From assembly GCA_030440445.1 (NCBI GenBank), contig CP098528.1:2852001-2916000 (forward strand): a DNA stretch of 64,000 bases, in the 5' to 3' direction. Both the position numbers and the translations under genes were made by a program. The DNA comes from Halomonas sp. KG2 (GTDB lineage Bacteria > Pseudomonadota > Gammaproteobacteria > Pseudomonadales > Halomonadaceae). Of this stretch, positions 53,576-63,561 are shown one piece after another. The notes below the pieces were generated by a model. That model was not told the DNA's origin and ran no database searches. It saw only the letters and a list, made by a program, of their open reading frames with translations. Position 1 is the first letter of the stretch, and the number at the start of each line of letters is the position of its first letter.

Positions 53576-54361
53576 TCAGCGGCCTGTAAATTTTTGCTGA
53601 AGCCCTCTTAATTTATCCTCTAAGCTAAGTGGCTTTGTTGTTTCAAACGCTTCCGTCTTCTCACCTTCCCCTCTATGCTCATGCGCCTTTATAGGCGTGG
53701 GGACAGCATCTTTTGGCACTTGTCTCGATGCTTGTTGTGATGTCTGCCTTGATGATTGCTGCGGTTTTCGATGATCTGAAGACGGTGCTTGCTTTGATGC
53801 ATTGCTGTCTAACTTATCTTTTCGCCGATCGCTAGCATGTCGCGCCGCTTCTTTATCGACTTTACCTGCAGGATTGCCATCCAAGTCAATTCGCTCAGCA
53901 CCTTCTCGCATGGATTTTACATAGCGGGGCAAATTCACATAGTTAGCTAATGCTCGGCGTATCAATTTCCCTGACCAGGGTTCTCGCTGAGCCAAATCTT
54001 GATGAATACCCACTTTCAGCGGTTTAGTATGGCCAGTGAAAAAAGCGTGCGGGTAGCGTTTATACCACTGATTCAACAGCGCTTGAGGTGAAGGCGGCTG
54101 TGGCGCTGTTTCTGTGGCGTCGGCTTCGCTGATCACTTGTGAGTCGGAAGGCTTTACATCTGCTGCCGACGGCTCAGCAGCAGATGTATCAGACTGAGCC
54201 GGGTCCTGTAGCGGCTGCGAAGGTGGCTGGGTCTGTGGCTCTTGGTTTGCCAACCGCCGTTTGAGCATTTCGTTCTCTTCACGCAACGCGTTCAGTGCGG
54301 CTCTGGTCTGCTCAAAGCGCGTTTCCAATGTTTCTAGCAGATCCAGTACTGTTGCGGCCAT
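53576..54361 (-). CDS. ProQ/FinO-domain RNA-binding protein
   Basis: This encodes 261 residues. A short N-terminal coiled coil (LLETLETRFEQTRAALNALREENEMLKRRL) and a Pro/Ser/Glu-rich linker precede the ProQ/FinO domain at about 88-180 (LLNQWYKRYPHAFFTGHTKPLKVGIHQDL, SGKLIRRALANYVNLPRYVKSM, RIDLDGNPAG). The tail is Gln/Arg/Lys-rich and disordered. Such proteins bind structured RNAs and small RNAs. It lies 23 bp after folA. Confidence 0.88.
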   Translation of the reverse strand: MAATVLDLLETLETRFEQTRAALNALREENEMLKRRLANQEPQTQPPSQPLQDPAQSDTSAAEPSAADVKPSDSQVISEADATETAPQPPSPQALLNQWYKRYPHAFFTGHTKPLKVGIHQDLAQREPWSGKLIRRALANYVNLPRYVKSMREGAERIDLDGNPAGKVDKEAARHASDRRKDKLDSNASKQAPSSDHRKPQQSSRQTSQQASRQVPKDAVPTPIKAHEHRGEGEKTEAFETTKPLSLEDKLRGLQQKFTGR

Positions 54362-54384
54362 AACCCCCTCCTTCTTTGCGCTGA

Positions 54385-54924
54385 TCAGTCGGCGATCCGC
54401 TCATAGACTACAAAGTCGTATTGCGGCTGCCCTTCTGCTGGCTTGCCCGCTACACGCTGAACTTCCTGCCACTCTTCCATAGAGAGTTCGGGGAAAACAG
54501 CATCACCATCGACATCAATATCTACTTCAGTGATATAGAGACGCTGAGCATGAGGAAGCGCTTGTCGATAAATCTCCCCCCCTCCCATCACCATAATTTC
54601 TTCGGCGGCTTCAATGGTGGCCTGCTGGTCGGCCAATACCAATGCTGCTGGTAGCTCATGACATATCCGCACGCCTTCGGCGGCAAAGTTTGTATCACGG
54701 GTTACTACAATATTGAGCCGATTGGGCAGCGGTTTGCCTATTGATGCGTAGGTTTTGCGCCCCATCACAAGCGGCTTGGCTTGAGTCATGCGTTTAAAGA
54801 ACTTTAGATCTTCAGGCAGGTACCAAGGTAACTTACCTTCGACCCCAATCACCCGGTTTTTGGCCATCGCCACAATCATCGCTATCGGCACCAGGGGGTC
54901 ATAAGCATGTTGCTGCTGACTCAT
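54385..54924 (-). CDS. folA: Dihydrofolate reductase
   Basis: This encodes 179 residues. It has [74 protein letters not shown] and FVVYERI. It reduces dihydrofolate with NADPH and regenerates the cofactor used by the neighbouring thymidylate synthase. It overlaps thyA by 4 bp. Confidence 0.97.
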   Translation of the reverse strand: MSQQQHAYDPLVPIAMIVAMAKNRVIGVEGKLPWYLPEDLKFFKRMTQAKPLVMGRKTYASIGKPLPNRLNIVVTRDTNFAAEGVRICHELPAALVLADQQATIEAAEEIMVMGGGEIYRQALPHAQRLYITEVDIDVDGDAVFPELSMEEWQEVQRVAGKPAEGQPQYDFVVYERIAD

Positions 54925-55751
54925 ACCGCCACCTCCGCTTTGATATGGGGGTGCGATTCATACTCTTCGATGCTGATGTCGTCAAAGGTGAAATCAAACA
55001 GATTGGTTACCTGAGGATTAAGCGCCAGACGCGGTGGCGCTTTAGGCGTGCGACTCAACTGCTCCTGAGCCTGCTCTAGGTGATTGCTATAAAGATGGGC
55101 ATCACCCAACGTATGTACAAACTCGCCAGGCTCCAGGCCAGTTACCTGCGCCACCATACTGAGCAGTAACGCATAGCTTGCAATATTAAACGGCACGCCT
55201 AAGAAAATATCCGCACTGCGTTGGTAAAGCTGACACGAGAGACGCCCATTGGCCACATAAAACTGGAACAAACAGTGGCAAGGTGGCAATTTCATTTCAT
55301 CAACTTGACCTGGATTCCAGGCTGAAACAATCAGTCGCCGTGACTGAGGCGCCGTACTAATCTGCTCCAACACATTCGCAATCTGGTCGACACTACCGCC
55401 ATTGGGGCTCGGCCAACTGCGCCACTGATAACCATAGACCGGACCAAGATTACCGTTTTCATCGGCCCACTCGTCCCAGATGCGTACGCCATGCTCTTTG
55501 AGATACCCGATATTGGTATCACCTTTAAGAAACCACAGCAGCTCATGAATAATAGAGCGCAGGTGCAGCTTTTTAGTGGTTAGCAGCGGAAAACCACGAG
55601 AGAGGTCGAAACGCATTTGATGACCAAACACTGAGCGTGTACCAACACCAGTGCGATCATCCCGATCAACGCCTTGCTCCATCACGGTGCGCATTAGGTC
55701 GAGATACGGCTGTTCTAGCGCTTCTTTCGGCATGGGCGTTATTGCAGTCAC
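54921..55751 (-). CDS. thyA: Thymidylate synthase
   Basis: This encodes 276 residues. It has [61 protein letters not shown] with the catalytic Cys, [20 protein letters not shown] and HLYSNHLEQ. It methylates dUMP to dTMP. The lgt-thyA-folA order is common in gammaproteobacteria. Confidence 0.97.
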   Translation of the reverse strand: MTAITPMPKEALEQPYLDLMRTVMEQGVDRDDRTGVGTRSVFGHQMRFDLSRGFPLLTTKKLHLRSIIHELLWFLKGDTNIGYLKEHGVRIWDEWADENGNLGPVYGYQWRSWPSPNGGSVDQIANVLEQISTAPQSRRLIVSAWNPGQVDEMKLPPCHCLFQFYVANGRLSCQLYQRSADIFLGVPFNIASYALLLSMVAQVTGLEPGEFVHTLGDAHLYSNHLEQAQEQLSRTPKAPPRLALNPQVTNLFDFTFDDISIEEYESHPHIKAEVAV

Positions 55752-55837
55752 AGAAATTCCAGATTAAAAATCAATTTGGGTAGATATTCTATACGCGTAA
55801 GCATCAGGCAGCCAGAAGCATTCCTGCCACTCACTCT

Positions 55838-56629
55838 TCACAACTTGGCATCAATAGGTTGATTACGCGACCAGGCGATAAAAACGAGGCCTAACGCGAT
55901 CATCGGAAGCGTGAGCAGCATACCCATGGTGAACCAGCCAAAGGCGAGATAGCCAATGTGGGCATCCGGCATACGTACAAATTCAACCATAAAGCGGAAA
56001 ACGCCGTAGCCTAACAGGAACAAACCCGAGACCAACCCTCTGGCGCGCGGCTTGGCAGATACCCACCACAGAATGGCAAACAGCACGATACCTTCCAGAA
56101 GGGCTTCGTAAAGCGCTGAAGGGTGGCGTGGCTCTGGCCCCATACCAGGAAATGGCATACCCCAGGGTAGCGACGTTACCCCGCCCGGCAACTCATGGTT
56201 GATAAAATTACCAATCCGCCCAGCACCTAAACCAATGGGTACCAGCGGGGCGATGAAGTCGGCGAGGGTGAAAAACGCCAGTTGTTTACGACGTGCAAAT
56301 AGCCATGCCGCCAACAGCACCCCTAATAAACCGCCATGGAAACTCATGCCGCCATCCCATACGCGGAACACCCATAGCGGGTCAGCCGTCCACTGCCCTA
56401 GGCCGTAAAACAGTGCGTACCCTAATCGCCCCCCCACCACCACACCAATGGCGCAGTAAAAAAGCAAATCACCGATATCATCTTTTGTAAGCCCAATACG
56501 TGGCGCCCGTTTACATCCTAGCCACCATGCCGCCACAAACCCCACCACATACATTAAGCCGTACCAATGAACCTGCAGCGGCCCAAGTGAAATCGCTACC
56601 GGATCGATCGTTGGATAATTAATCATCAA
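55838..56629 (-). CDS. lgt: Prolipoprotein diacylglyceryl transferase
   Basis: This encodes 263 residues and seven membrane segments. It has [40 protein letters not shown] (the Lgt signature) and [13 protein letters not shown]. It adds diacylglycerol to the lipobox Cys of prelipoproteins. Confidence 0.97.
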   Translation of the reverse strand: MMINYPTIDPVAISLGPLQVHWYGLMYVVGFVAAWWLGCKRAPRIGLTKDDIGDLLFYCAIGVVVGGRLGYALFYGLGQWTADPLWVFRVWDGGMSFHGGLLGVLLAAWLFARRKQLAFFTLADFIAPLVPIGLGAGRIGNFINHELPGGVTSLPWGMPFPGMGPEPRHPSALYEALLEGIVLFAILWWVSAKPRARGLVSGLFLLGYGVFRFMVEFVRMPDAHIGYLAFGWFTMGMLLTLPMIALGLVFIAWSRNQPIDAKL

Positions 56630-56677
56630 GAATCTCTAAAGCAAACAGGAAGAAAACAGCAGCGTGGCATCAGTGAA

Positions 56678-57475
56678 TTACGCCAATATGAAGCGCAAGC
56701 CCACTACGGCCAACAGCGTTGCAAATGAAAACCTCAACACAGTGGCTGGGAGCACATGAGCCAAACGAACGCCAAGCCGTGCACAAGGCACACTGGTTAG
56801 CACAATGCCGATAAAGGCGGGCCACATAACAAAGCCGGTCGCCCATTGGGGAAGAAGTGGATTACCCCACCCCACAACAATAAACGTTAACGCACCAACC
56901 ATCGCTATTGGTAAGCCACAGGCGGCAGAGGTTCCCACCGCTTGGGTCATGCTTGCACCACATCGTGAAAGCCAAGGCACTGTCATTGCGCCTCCACCAA
57001 TACCAAATAGTGCTGATATAACGCCCACTACGCCGCCAGCAATGGTCATTGCAACATTCCCTGGCGGCGAACTACCGGGCTTTGGCGAAAGGCCAAACAC
57101 CATTCTGGTGGCTAGTAGCAATACAAACACCCCGAATAACGTTCCCAAAACGGTGCCCGAAAGGTTATCCGCGATAAACACACCACCGATAGCCCCCAGC
57201 ATAAGTCCGGGTAATAGCGCCATGAACCATGGCTTATGAATACTGCCTTTTCGGAAGTGCCCTAATGCTGACGAAGCCCCGGTGACGACGATCGTCGCCA
57301 GTGAGGTGCCTACGGCAAGATGCATGGCAATTTCAGGAGCAACTCCCTGTAGGCCAAATGCAAAGACAAGCGCAGGCACAATAATTAAACCGCCCCCTAC
57401 TCCAAACAGGCCAGCCATAGTGCCTGCCACTGCGCCTAGCAACAAATACCCTGCTAAAATACTCAATACGGTCAT
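56678..57475 (-). CDS. TauE/SafE-family sulfite/anion exporter-like protein
   Basis: This encodes 265 residues and about eight membrane segments. It has AGTMAGLFGVGGGLIIVPALVFAFG and its internal repeat GVISALFGIGGGAMTVPWLSRCG, the paired GxGGG motifs of the family. Substrate is unknown. It overlaps the upstream receiver-domain gene by 4 bp. Confidence 0.9.
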   Translation of the reverse strand: MTVLSILAGYLLLGAVAGTMAGLFGVGGGLIIVPALVFAFGLQGVAPEIAMHLAVGTSLATIVVTGASSALGHFRKGSIHKPWFMALLPGLMLGAIGGVFIADNLSGTVLGTLFGVFVLLLATRMVFGLSPKPGSSPPGNVAMTIAGGVVGVISALFGIGGGAMTVPWLSRCGASMTQAVGTSAACGLPIAMVGALTFIVVGWGNPLLPQWATGFVMWPAFIGIVLTSVPCARLGVRLAHVLPATVLRFSFATLLAVVGLRFILA

Positions 57476-58635
57476 TTATTCTGCACTTGGTTATTCGCGC
57501 TGGGCACCCACTTAGTAATCATACTGAGCAGTGTTTCGGGCTTGTAGGGCTTCGCTAGCACGTCATCTATACCGGCAGCGTTATAAGCGCCATGACCAGC
57601 GCTATCAACGTTCGCGGTGAGAGCAATCAAGACACTACGTCGCTGACCGCCACTAAGACGCTCAAAGGTTCGCCAACGACGTGCTGTTTCTAGCCCATCT
57701 AAGGTCGGCATAAAGATATCCATAAACACGAGATCATAAGAAACCGTTCGCTGGCAGTCCAAAGCCTGCTCCCCACTGCTGACGCCATCTACCTGAAGCC
57801 CCTGGGTTTCGAGCATTTGGCGCGCCAGCATTAAATTAACGGGGCCATCATCTACCACCAGAATACGCAACTTGCGGTCAGCCGGTAGCAATTGCTCATA
57901 AACATCTGTTTCATCAGCGCTTTGCTGAACAAAATTAGTAAGCAATGCGCGTATATCCGCCAGACGCTCCCGCACGTGAGTAATATTCTGAAAACATGTT
58001 TCTGTATTATCCATCTGCAACATATCGCCCAAATGATCAAACAGACTATCGGCTTCACGCTGAAGGAGCGTTAGGTAACCAGACTTCAAACGTGACTCTT
58101 CCCGCGCACGGTCGCGCCCAGCGATGAGGTGCTTCAACTGTTTTTGCTGGTGATGCAGGTCATCAAGCAAGGTTTGATCAGATCGAAATGGCTCGCTTGA
58201 AGAAGCTAGATACTGATTATCCTCGCCTGCGCGAATGACATCCGCCAACCGCTGATTGACTATCGCTAAGCGGTTAAGTGGCAGCCCTTCACTGGCGTCT
58301 TCCGTCTGTGAATGAGCATGCTCCGCTTGTCGATTAACCAATTGGGCGGCTTGGCGTTCTAACTCGGCCAGCTCTTGCATGCAACTGGTGTCTTCTTGCT
58401 TTGCGCGACTTTTAACCAGCATCAAAAAAACGCCAACATTCAAACAACTACCCAGCAGCAACGCAAGAGTCAACCATAGGGTGGTGCTCCATGACGTTTG
58501 ACTAGGGGAAAGCCCCCAGACCACCAGCCCTACCAGCACACAAAGCAGTACCAAGGCCGCCTGAACGAGTAAAAGAGGCCACAGAGTAGGCCAGACAATC
58601 GCATTCCAGAAGTGCTCTCGCTGATAGCGTTGCAT
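57472..58635 (-). CDS. Membrane-anchored response regulator (receiver domain, no kinase)
   Basis: This encodes 387 residues. Two membrane segments lie near the N-terminus (LLLVQAALVLLCVLVGLVVWGL and LTLALLLGSCLNVGVFLMLV), followed by a long helical/coiled-coil middle (90-255) and a C-terminal receiver domain: RILVVDDGPVNLMLARQML, DLVFMDIFMPTLDG (phospho-acceptor Asp), LIALTAN and AKPYKPETLL. No HisKA or HATPase domain is present, though the layout mimics BarA-like hybrid kinases with the kinase part lost. It needs an outside kinase or has another role. Confidence 0.82.
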   Translation of the reverse strand: MQRYQREHFWNAIVWPTLWPLLLVQAALVLLCVLVGLVVWGLSPSQTSWSTTLWLTLALLLGSCLNVGVFLMLVKSRAKQEDTSCMQELAELERQAAQLVNRQAEHAHSQTEDASEGLPLNRLAIVNQRLADVIRAGEDNQYLASSSEPFRSDQTLLDDLHHQQKQLKHLIAGRDRAREESRLKSGYLTLLQREADSLFDHLGDMLQMDNTETCFQNITHVRERLADIRALLTNFVQQSADETDVYEQLLPADRKLRILVVDDGPVNLMLARQMLETQGLQVDGVSSGEQALDCQRTVSYDLVFMDIFMPTLDGLETARRWRTFERLSGGQRRSVLIALTANVDSAGHGAYNAAGIDDVLAKPYKPETLLSMITKWVPSANNQVQNK

Positions 58636-58800
58636 AGTATGCGCCTTCCTAGGTGGCTTCTTTAATGTTGCGCCTTAACATGTTGGCAGCCATAGCATGG
58701 CTAAGCATATTTATATTAATGTTAAGTGTATGTCTACGCCTCAATACTGTCATGCCAAACTGGCTAATTGGGTTTCCGTTACTCTTCGTGAGCCTTACCT

Positions 58801-59580
58801 ATGTGCTTAATTACCTTTTCTTGGTCCCCTGGCTCTTCTACACCGTTACGCTTGGCAGGCAACCGAGATGAATTCCACCAGCGGCCCACTGCGCCTCTTG
58901 CTCATTGGGAAGGACACACCGCCGTACTGGGTGGGCGCGACTTAGAAGCCGGTGGTACGTGGCTAGCCGCCAACTCCCAAGGCGTTGTCGCAGCATTGAC
59001 CAATGTGCGTGACCCCGCACTGGCAACACCAATCAACGCGCCCAGCCGAGGCGAACTTGTTGCTAGCGTGTTACAAAGTGACGATGTCGAAGCATGGCTT
59101 AAAGCGAAAGAGCGCATGACCGCGCATCGCTATGCCGGGTTTAATCTATTGGTTGCGACACCACATCGCATGTGGCATCTGCACCGTGGTCGCCATGGGG
59201 TATTACTGACCAGCGTGCCCCCTGGAGTTCATGGCTTGTCCAATGCCACTCTGAATACCCCCTGGCCAAAACTGAACCTGGTTCGCGACGCCTTGTTAAA
59301 CAGCGCCGACGAACAGTGGCAGAGCGCGACGCAACATGCGCTGCATAATTCGCAAACCGCACCTGATGAAGAATTACCGGATACCGGGGTGGGCTTAACG
59401 CTGGAGCGCCAGCTCTCTGCCGCGTTTATTGTTGGTGAACACTACGGCACCCGGGCAACCACTTGGTTAACGCTAAACAACCAAGGGGAAGTGGAGATAA
59501 CCGAGCAGCGGTTTGGGCCACTCGGTCATTTTGAGGGAGAAACTACGCTGACGACACCATCTTCTCTGTCAATAAATTAG
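58801..59580 (+). CDS. NRDE-family (TANGO2-like) protein
   Basis: This encodes 259 residues. MCLITFSW, LRLAGNRDEFHQRPTAPLAHW and AVLGGRDLEAGGTWLAANSQGVVAALTNVRDP are the family's defining motifs (NRDE at 25-28), with Cys2 as possible N-terminal nucleophile. Role is not established; heme and metabolite handling have been proposed for eukaryotic members. It is divergent from the receiver gene across a 165-bp gap that should hold both promoters. Confidence 0.92.
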   Translation: MCLITFSWSPGSSTPLRLAGNRDEFHQRPTAPLAHWEGHTAVLGGRDLEAGGTWLAANSQGVVAALTNVRDPALATPINAPSRGELVASVLQSDDVEAWLKAKERMTAHRYAGFNLLVATPHRMWHLHRGRHGVLLTSVPPGVHGLSNATLNTPWPKLNLVRDALLNSADEQWQSATQHALHNSQTAPDEELPDTGVGLTLERQLSAAFIVGEHYGTRATTWLTLNNQGEVEITEQRFGPLGHFEGETTLTTPSSLSIN

Positions 59581-59588
59581 CCACGGCA

Positions 59589-61850
59589 TTAATCTCGTGG
59601 CGGCATTAAGTGCGAGAGCTGCCACTCATCCATACGCTGATTGAGATGCTCATGTACTAACGCTGGAGTATCCAAATCCATGATCTCTTCAAGCAGCGTT
59701 TGTGCATCGTGCATCGGCACTCGGCGGATAGCGGCCCGCACTCTGGGCAAACTAGGAGCATTCATAGACAGGCTGGTAAATCCCATCGCCATTAATAGCA
59801 GCGCACCAGCGGGGTCGCCCGCTAATTCACCGCAAAGCGATATAGGCTTTTCTAGCCGAGTGGCATCCTGAGCGAGCTCTTGCAGCGCGCCCAGCAGCGC
59901 TGGGTGCAGCGCATCGTACAGGCTAGATACGCGAGGATTATTGCGATCCACCGCGAGCAAATACTGCGTTAGGTCGTTACTGCCCACCGAGAAGAAATCG
60001 ACCCGTTTCGCCAGCGCATCCATTTGATAAATAGTCGCAGGCACTTCAATCATCACGCCCACTTTAGGCCGTTCGACGCCAATACCCTCTTCGCCAAGCT
60101 CTAAAATGGCACGATCCAACAGACGAATCGCTTCGTCCACCTCTTCCACATTGGTAATCATTGGGAAGAGCACATAGAGATTATTCAAGTCATGCGATGC
60201 TTTCAGCATGGCACGCAGCTGTACCATCAATACCTCTGGATGATCGAGAGTGACTCGCATTCCCCGCCAACCCAAGAATGGATTAGCTTCCTCAATGGGA
60301 AAATAGGGAAGGTCTTTATCGCCACCGATATCCAGCGTTCGCATCACCACCGGCAGTGGCGCAAAGCCTTCTAACTGCTCGCGGTACATGCGCATTTGTT
60401 CTTTCTCACCGGGGAAGCGCTCGGTAATCATAAAGGGCACTTCGGTGCGGTACAGGCCTACGCCGCCGATACGGCTTTTCAGCAACGCCGAAGCATCAAC
60501 CGCCAGCCCAGTATTAACCATCAGCGGCATGGCATGGCCATCTGGCGTTTCGCTGGGCAAGTCTTGCTCGTGCTCCAGTAACTCACTCAGCGCTGCTTCT
60601 TCAGCAATCAGGCTTTCATAACGAGTTCTTAACTCTGGCGCTGGCCGCACGAACAATCGCCCCCGATGGCCATCAAGCACTACCGGGGCGCCATTTAAGC
60701 GCGGCAGCGGGAGATCCATCATCCCAAGCACCGTCGGAATTCCCATAGCCCGGGCAACAATAGCAACATGCGAGGTACTCGAACCACGCACGGAGACCAA
60801 GCCCTTTAGCTTGTCTCTTGGCACTTCTCCCAGCATGGCAACGCTAATTTCATCACCTACCAAAATGGCGTTTTCTGGGTAGGTTTCTGGGGTGGAGGGC
60901 GTGTCTTCTTGAAGGTGCGCCAGCACACGGCGACCAAGATCGCGAATATCCGCCGCGCGCTCACGCAAATAATCGTCGTCGACGCGCTCAAGGTATTGCA
61001 CATGGCGGCGCACTACGTCGGCCAACGCGCCAGGTGCCCACTGCCCTTCACGTATACGCTTTTCCACTTCTTCGGAGAGCGCCGCTTCGCCAAGCATTTG
61101 CTGATAAACATCAAACAGCGCCAGCTCTTGGGAAGAAATACGGTTAACCAAGCGCTCTGCCGCTGCGCGGATTTCATCGCGCGTTTTGCCAATGGCTTCT
61201 TTTAGCCGTGCGACTTCATAGTCTTGATCGCTGGGAATAAGGTCAGGCACGCTGTTCAGGTCAGCGGGCGGCGTGATCACCACCGCCTCCCCCATCGCCA
61301 TTCCTGGGGAAGCCGCCACGCCTTTAAACATGGCCTGGCCACCTGGAAGCGCAGGGCGAGCCAGATTGCCGGTAGCGAGCGCGTGAGCCAGCACGCCTGC
61401 CAACTGAGCAGCCATGGTGACCAGAAAAGCTTCATCTTCGTCGTCGTACTGACGTTTTTCGGCTTGCTGCACGACCAAAACGCCCAGCATGAGGCGCTGA
61501 TGGATAATCGGCACCCCTAAGAAGCTTGAGTAGCGCTCTTCGCCAGTTGCTTCAAAATAGCGAAAATGAGGATGAGTTTGCGCATCTTCTAAATTAAGCG
61601 GCTCGCTGCGCTTAGCCACTAGACCTACCAGGCCCTCGCCTAGCGGTAGCACAACGCGGCCTACCGCTTGCGTGCGAAGGCCAATCGTCTCCATCAATAC
61701 AAGTGACTCAAGCTCCTTATCGTATAAATAGAAGGAGCACACATCCGTCTGCATGGCCTTTCGTATGCGGCGTACCATCGTTGACAGCGCGGCGTCGAGG
61801 TTTCGTGCGCCATTCACTTCTTGAATAACGCGTCGCAGCACCTCAAGCAT
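59589..61850 (-). CDS. ptsP: Phosphoenolpyruvate-protein phosphotransferase PtsP (EI-Ntr)
   Basis: This encodes 753 residues from the ATG at 61850, chosen because the family begins MLxxLRRIxQEV and AGGA lies 8 bases upstream; a GTG six codons earlier is also possible. The GAF domain is at 10-160, the PEP-utiliser N domain at 170-300, the phospho-His segment is GSSTSHVAIVARAMGIPTV, and the PEP-binding barrel has VMRTLDIGGDKDLPYFP, FSVGSNDLTQYLLAVDRNN and SLCGELAGD (active Cys). It begins the nitrogen-PTS relay to NPr and EIIA-Ntr. It follows rppH, the usual gammaproteobacterial order. Confidence 0.96.
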   Translation of the reverse strand: MLEVLRRVIQEVNGARNLDAALSTMVRRIRKAMQTDVCSFYLYDKELESLVLMETIGLRTQAVGRVVLPLGEGLVGLVAKRSEPLNLEDAQTHPHFRYFEATGEERYSSFLGVPIIHQRLMLGVLVVQQAEKRQYDDEDEAFLVTMAAQLAGVLAHALATGNLARPALPGGQAMFKGVAASPGMAMGEAVVITPPADLNSVPDLIPSDQDYEVARLKEAIGKTRDEIRAAAERLVNRISSQELALFDVYQQMLGEAALSEEVEKRIREGQWAPGALADVVRRHVQYLERVDDDYLRERAADIRDLGRRVLAHLQEDTPSTPETYPENAILVGDEISVAMLGEVPRDKLKGLVSVRGSSTSHVAIVARAMGIPTVLGMMDLPLPRLNGAPVVLDGHRGRLFVRPAPELRTRYESLIAEEAALSELLEHEQDLPSETPDGHAMPLMVNTGLAVDASALLKSRIGGVGLYRTEVPFMITERFPGEKEQMRMYREQLEGFAPLPVVMRTLDIGGDKDLPYFPIEEANPFLGWRGMRVTLDHPEVLMVQLRAMLKASHDLNNLYVLFPMITNVEEVDEAIRLLDRAILELGEEGIGVERPKVGVMIEVPATIYQMDALAKRVDFFSVGSNDLTQYLLAVDRNNPRVSSLYDALHPALLGALQELAQDATRLEKPISLCGELAGDPAGALLLMAMGFTSLSMNAPSLPRVRAAIRRVPMHDAQTLLEEIMDLDTPALVHEHLNQRMDEWQLSHLMPPRD

Positions 61851-61990
61851 GGACGTTTTCCTATTCACTATTATTTGCCTCGCTGAGGGATTTTCGGCCA
61901 GCTGTCACTGTGTCCTTCAAACCGTTTCCTTTGAACTGTTTCTTTTAAACAGTTTACCTAGCACAGTTTCCTAGAACAGTGGAGCGCGCG

Positions 61991-62488
61991 TTATCCATCG
62001 TGATCTTGTTGCGCCAAGCGCTGAACGCGAGGAGAAAGCTCCCGTAGCGCGCGCCGATACACCTCTCGTTTGAACGGCACCACTTGCCCCAGTGGATACC
62101 AGTAACTTACCCACCGCCAACCATCGAACTCGGGTTTAGGCGTTGCCGTCATACAGATTCGATTTTCTTGGCAGCGAATCTTGAGTAAAAACCACTTCTG
62201 CTTCTGGCCGATACAAACCGGCCGCGAGTGGGTGCGAATCATGCGTCGTGGCAGACGGTAGCGCAGCCATCCCCGGGTACAGGCGACAATATCGACATCG
62301 TCGGCGGTTAGACCGATCTCCTCAAAAAGCTCACGAAAAAGCGCTTGATGTGGTGTTTCGTTTGCCTTGATGCCTCCCTGGGGAAACTGCCACGCATTTT
62401 GCCCTACACGACGCGCCCAAAGCAGCTGCCCCTGGCTATTGGCAATAATGATGCCAACATTGGGGCGAAAGCCGTCAGCGTCGATCAC
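61991..62488 (-). CDS. rppH: RNA pyrophosphohydrolase (Nudix)
   Basis: This encodes 165 residues from the GTG at 62488, which gives the conserved [14 protein letters not shown] start and has AAGGTG six bases upstream; an ATG two codons earlier (62494) is the alternative. Nudix box: [22 protein letters not shown]. It has [10 protein letters not shown] and [28 protein letters not shown]. It removes pyrophosphate from mRNA 5' ends to start decay. Confidence 0.95.
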   Translation of the reverse strand: MIDADGFRPNVGIIIANSQGQLLWARRVGQNAWQFPQGGIKANETPHQALFRELFEEIGLTADDVDIVACTRGWLRYRLPRRMIRTHSRPVCIGQKQKWFLLKIRCQENRICMTATPKPEFDGWRWVSYWYPLGQVVPFKREVYRRALRELSPRVQRLAQQDHDG

Positions 62489-62677
62489 GGACATCACCTT
62501 ATAAATTTTCAGTTGTCCCCATTTTTCCACAAGGGAGACAAGCGTATCAATACAATATCACCCTAAGTGGTTAAACCATGGTGACTCTGCGATAATCCGC
62601 CGCTTTGTAAGCCGTTACTGACGTTCATTACTGAGCTAACGAGCAGCACAATTAACCAACACCATAAGGGGAGCGCC

Positions 62678-63334
62678 GTGAGTCTGGCCATTTTCGATTT
62701 GGATAATACGCTGATATCCATCGACAGCGATCATGCCTGGGGCGAGTTTTTGCTCGAACAGGGGGCCGTTGACCCAGTTGCCTACCGCGAGGCCAATGAG
62801 CGCTTTATGGCGGACTACAATGCGGGCACGTTAGACATGGCGGCATTTTTGGAAATGGCATTGAAGCCACTGGCTGAAAATACGCCGGAACAGTTAGCCG
62901 CTTGGCATCAGCAATTTATGGTCAGCAAAATCGAACCGAATATTTTACCTAAAGCCGAAGAGTTGCTGGCTCGGCACCGCACGAAAGGCGATACGTTGCT
63001 GATCATTACCGCCACTAATCGCTTTATTACCGCCCCCATCGCCAGTCGTTTGGGCGTGGACGACTTGATTGCAGTTGACCCAGAAATAGTAGACGGCCGC
63101 TACACCGGACGAGTGACGGGTACTCCCAGCTACCGCGAAGGCAAAGTGACTCGCTTAAAGCAATGGCTTGAGGGCCAAGAGTTCACCATGGACGGCGCAT
63201 GGTTTTACAGCGATTCACACAACGACCTTCCCTTGCTTGAACAGGTAGAACACCCGGTGGCCGTCGACCCCGATGACACCCTGCGCAAGGTGGCCGAAGA
63301 ACGCCAATGGCGCATTATGAGCCTGCGAGATTGA
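62678..63334 (+). CDS. HAD-IB family phosphatase (SerB-like)
   Basis: This encodes 218 residues with a GTG start and GGGGAG about six bases upstream. It has LAIFDLDNTLIS with both Asp residues, LLIITATNRFIT (motif II), GKVTRLKQWL and WFYSDSHNDLPLL (motif IV). The order matches HAD-IB phosphoserine/phosphosugar phosphatases. The substrate is not certain. Confidence 0.88.
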   Translation: MSLAIFDLDNTLISIDSDHAWGEFLLEQGAVDPVAYREANERFMADYNAGTLDMAAFLEMALKPLAENTPEQLAAWHQQFMVSKIEPNILPKAEELLARHRTKGDTLLIITATNRFITAPIASRLGVDDLIAVDPEIVDGRYTGRVTGTPSYREGKVTRLKQWLEGQEFTMDGAWFYSDSHNDLPLLEQVEHPVAVDPDDTLRKVAEERQWRIMSLRD

Positions 63335-63462
63335 GCCAGCTGATCCGCGGGTGCGCTGACGCTTACACCGCGCTACAAATCCGTTAATTCAATACGTTAA
63401 CCGTAGCGCGTGGTAACGTATCTTTCGAAATGAGGCACTCGCGAACGGCGCAGCCGCCCAAT

Positions 63463-63496
63463 AAAAAACCCCGCAAGCTTAGTGCTTGCGGGGTTT
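63463..63496 (-). terminator. Rho-independent terminator of mdh
   Basis: Thirteen-base arms AAACCCCGCAAGC (63466-63478) and GCTTGCGGGGTTT (63484-63496) are followed on the minus strand by a T-run. It sits between convergent genes and may also serve the plus-strand HAD gene. Confidence 0.93.
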
Positions 63497-63561
63497 CGTA
63501 TTACTGAGCATTGTTCTAAGAACAGTTTTTAGAACAGCTCAAAGAACGCCAGTCAGCGTGC

